Made by a program: the position numbers and the translations under genes. The notes below the pieces were generated by a model. It was not told the DNA's origin. It saw nothing but the letters and a program-made list of their open reading frames with translations, and did no database searches. A DNA stretch of 64,000 bases from Chryseobacterium lathyri (GTDB lineage Bacteria > Bacteroidota > Bacteroidia > Flavobacteriales > Weeksellaceae): NCBI RefSeq assembly GCF_030812195.1, contig NZ_JAUSSF010000002.1:682001-746000 (forward strand), written 5' to 3'. Below, in pieces: positions 63,430-64,000 of the stretch; within the stretch, counting starts at the first letter, position 1, and each line of letters starts with the position of its first letter.

Positions 63430-63936
63430 ATGAACATTGAAATAATAAAAGGAGATATCACAAAAATCCCCGCAGACGCTATCGTCAACGCAGCCAATTC
63501 CTCTTTGCTTGGAGGGGGTGGAGTAGATGGAGCTATTCATCGTGCGGGCGGAAAGCAGATCCTTGAAGAATGTATCCAGATCAGAAACCGTCAGGGAAAA
63601 TGTAATACAGGAGAAGCTGTGGTTACTTCAGCAGGCAATCTTCCGGCAAAATATGTGATTCATACCGTTGGACCTGTTTGGAATGGAGAGGAAAATAAAT
63701 GCTCAAAACTTCTGGAAGACTGTTATAAAAATTCTTTACAATTGGCAGAAGGTCTGGGTGTTAAAACGATTGCTTTTCCAAATGTCAGCACAGGAATTTA
63801 TAAATTTCCTAAAGAGCTGGCCGGAAAAATTGCTATAGAGACAGTAAGGAATTTCCAGTCAGAGAATATTGAGAAAGTAATTTTTGTCTGCTTTGATGAT
63901 GAAAATGAAAAGATTTACAAAAAATTATTAGATTAA
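63430..63936 (+). CDS. Macrodomain ADP-ribose-binding protein / O-acetyl-ADP-ribose deacetylase-like
   Basis: A 168-residue macrodomain of the MacroD/YmdB type. [24 protein letters not shown] holds the ADP-ribose-binding and catalytic loop (Asn and Asp). [24 protein letters not shown] and [12 protein letters not shown] form the second binding loop. These enzymes remove ADP-ribose from acidic residues or hydrolyse O-acetyl-ADP-ribose, the product of sirtuins. It is 24 bp after DUF4291 and 4 bp before a Sir2-family gene, whose product would generate its substrate. Confidence 0.94.
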   Translation: MNIEIIKGDITKIPADAIVNAANSSLLGGGGVDGAIHRAGGKQILEECIQIRNRQGKCNTGEAVVTSAGNLPAKYVIHTVGPVWNGEENKCSKLLEDCYKNSLQLAEGLGVKTIAFPNVSTGIYKFPKELAGKIAIETVRNFQSENIEKVIFVCFDDENEKIYKKLLD

Positions 63937-63940
63937 ACCA

Positions 63941-64000
63941 ATGAAAAAACTAACCATATTAAGCGGTGCCGGAATCAGCGCCAAAAGCGGGATAAAAACA
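63941..64000 (+). CDS. Sir2-family NAD-dependent deacylase, 5' part
   Basis: Only the first 20 codons lie in the window: MKKLTILSGAGISAKSGIKT. The GAGISAxSGI motif is the NAD-binding signature of sirtuins. It starts 4 bp after the macrodomain gene, so it is in the same operon. The reaction consumes NAD and makes O-acyl-ADP-ribose, the likely substrate of the macrodomain enzyme. Whether it is a deacylase or ADP-ribosyltransferase-type sirtuin cannot be seen. Confidence 0.85.
   Translation, partial: MKKLTILSGAGISAKSGIKT

Overview
The window is a stretch of chromosome from a Flavobacteriia-type Bacteroidota, most like Chryseobacterium or a close relative. Reasons visible in the sequence: low GC, promoters of the Bacteroidota TAnnTTTG type, a fused MurF-alanine racemase gene, a SprE/PorW lipoprotein of the type IX secretion system, a SusC-like TonB-dependent receptor, several 2TM-domain proteins and secreted proteins beginning MKK...AQ. 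No tRNA, rRNA, CRISPR array, transposase or integrase gene was recognised. The genus is inferred from gene content only.

Layout. 1-5 kb: the 3' part of clpC, an outer-membrane protein, mnmA and small membrane proteins, one with a Gly/Cys-rich tail. 5-16 kb: a LytS/LytT-like two-component locus (histidine kinase fused to a 2TM domain, three free 2TM proteins, an isoprenylcysteine-methyltransferase-like protein and a LytTR regulator), a TPR-like secreted protein, a TonB receptor, sodC and a tail-specific protease. 16-24 kb: two secreted orphans, surE-GNAT, a three-gene cluster of a multi-cysteine radical SAM enzyme with an Lgt-like membrane protein, guaC and fabG. 24-36 kb: housekeeping genes (rsmI, tdk, murF-alr, a patatin/BamA-like protein, ybeY, mnmG). 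37-46 kb: an orphan beta-helix protein, pgk, an AT-rich region with DnaA-box-like sites, rpiB, rnr, a LysE exporter, an S66 peptidase, yraN and an SDR. 46-58 kb: tsaB, sprE, maf-kdsC-DUF2520, an ECF sigma operon, two tandem paralogues and lepA. 58.9-64 kb: an NrtR-like Nudix regulator followed by an apparent operon of 2OG-Fe(II) oxygenase, small protein, VWA protein, divergent PurA-like enzyme, DUF4291, macrodomain and Sir2 (cut by the window end).

The most interesting points are regulatory. (1) The Nudix-regulator island carries four copies of one 15-bp palindromic motif, GYGTNNNNATAACRC. Two of them overlap the last base of a TAnnTTTG promoter element in the same register. This suggests a self-regulated NAD/ADP-ribose system with unusual enzymes. 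(2) The histidine-kinase gene and the TonB receptor gene, 3 kb apart, share a bipartite 32-bp element made of two direct half-sites 21 bp apart, placed 30 or 31 bp upstream of the -7 element. This is LytTR-like architecture and predicts a regulon. (3) Two perfect 16-bp parS palindromes flank mnmG, and a cluster of near-consensus DnaA boxes lies 4.2 kb away between divergent pgk and rpiB, so this part of the chromosome may be near the origin. (4) The radical SAM/Lgt-like cluster has the cysteine layout of the MJ0619/tetraether-synthase superfamily and may modify lipids or lipoproteins.
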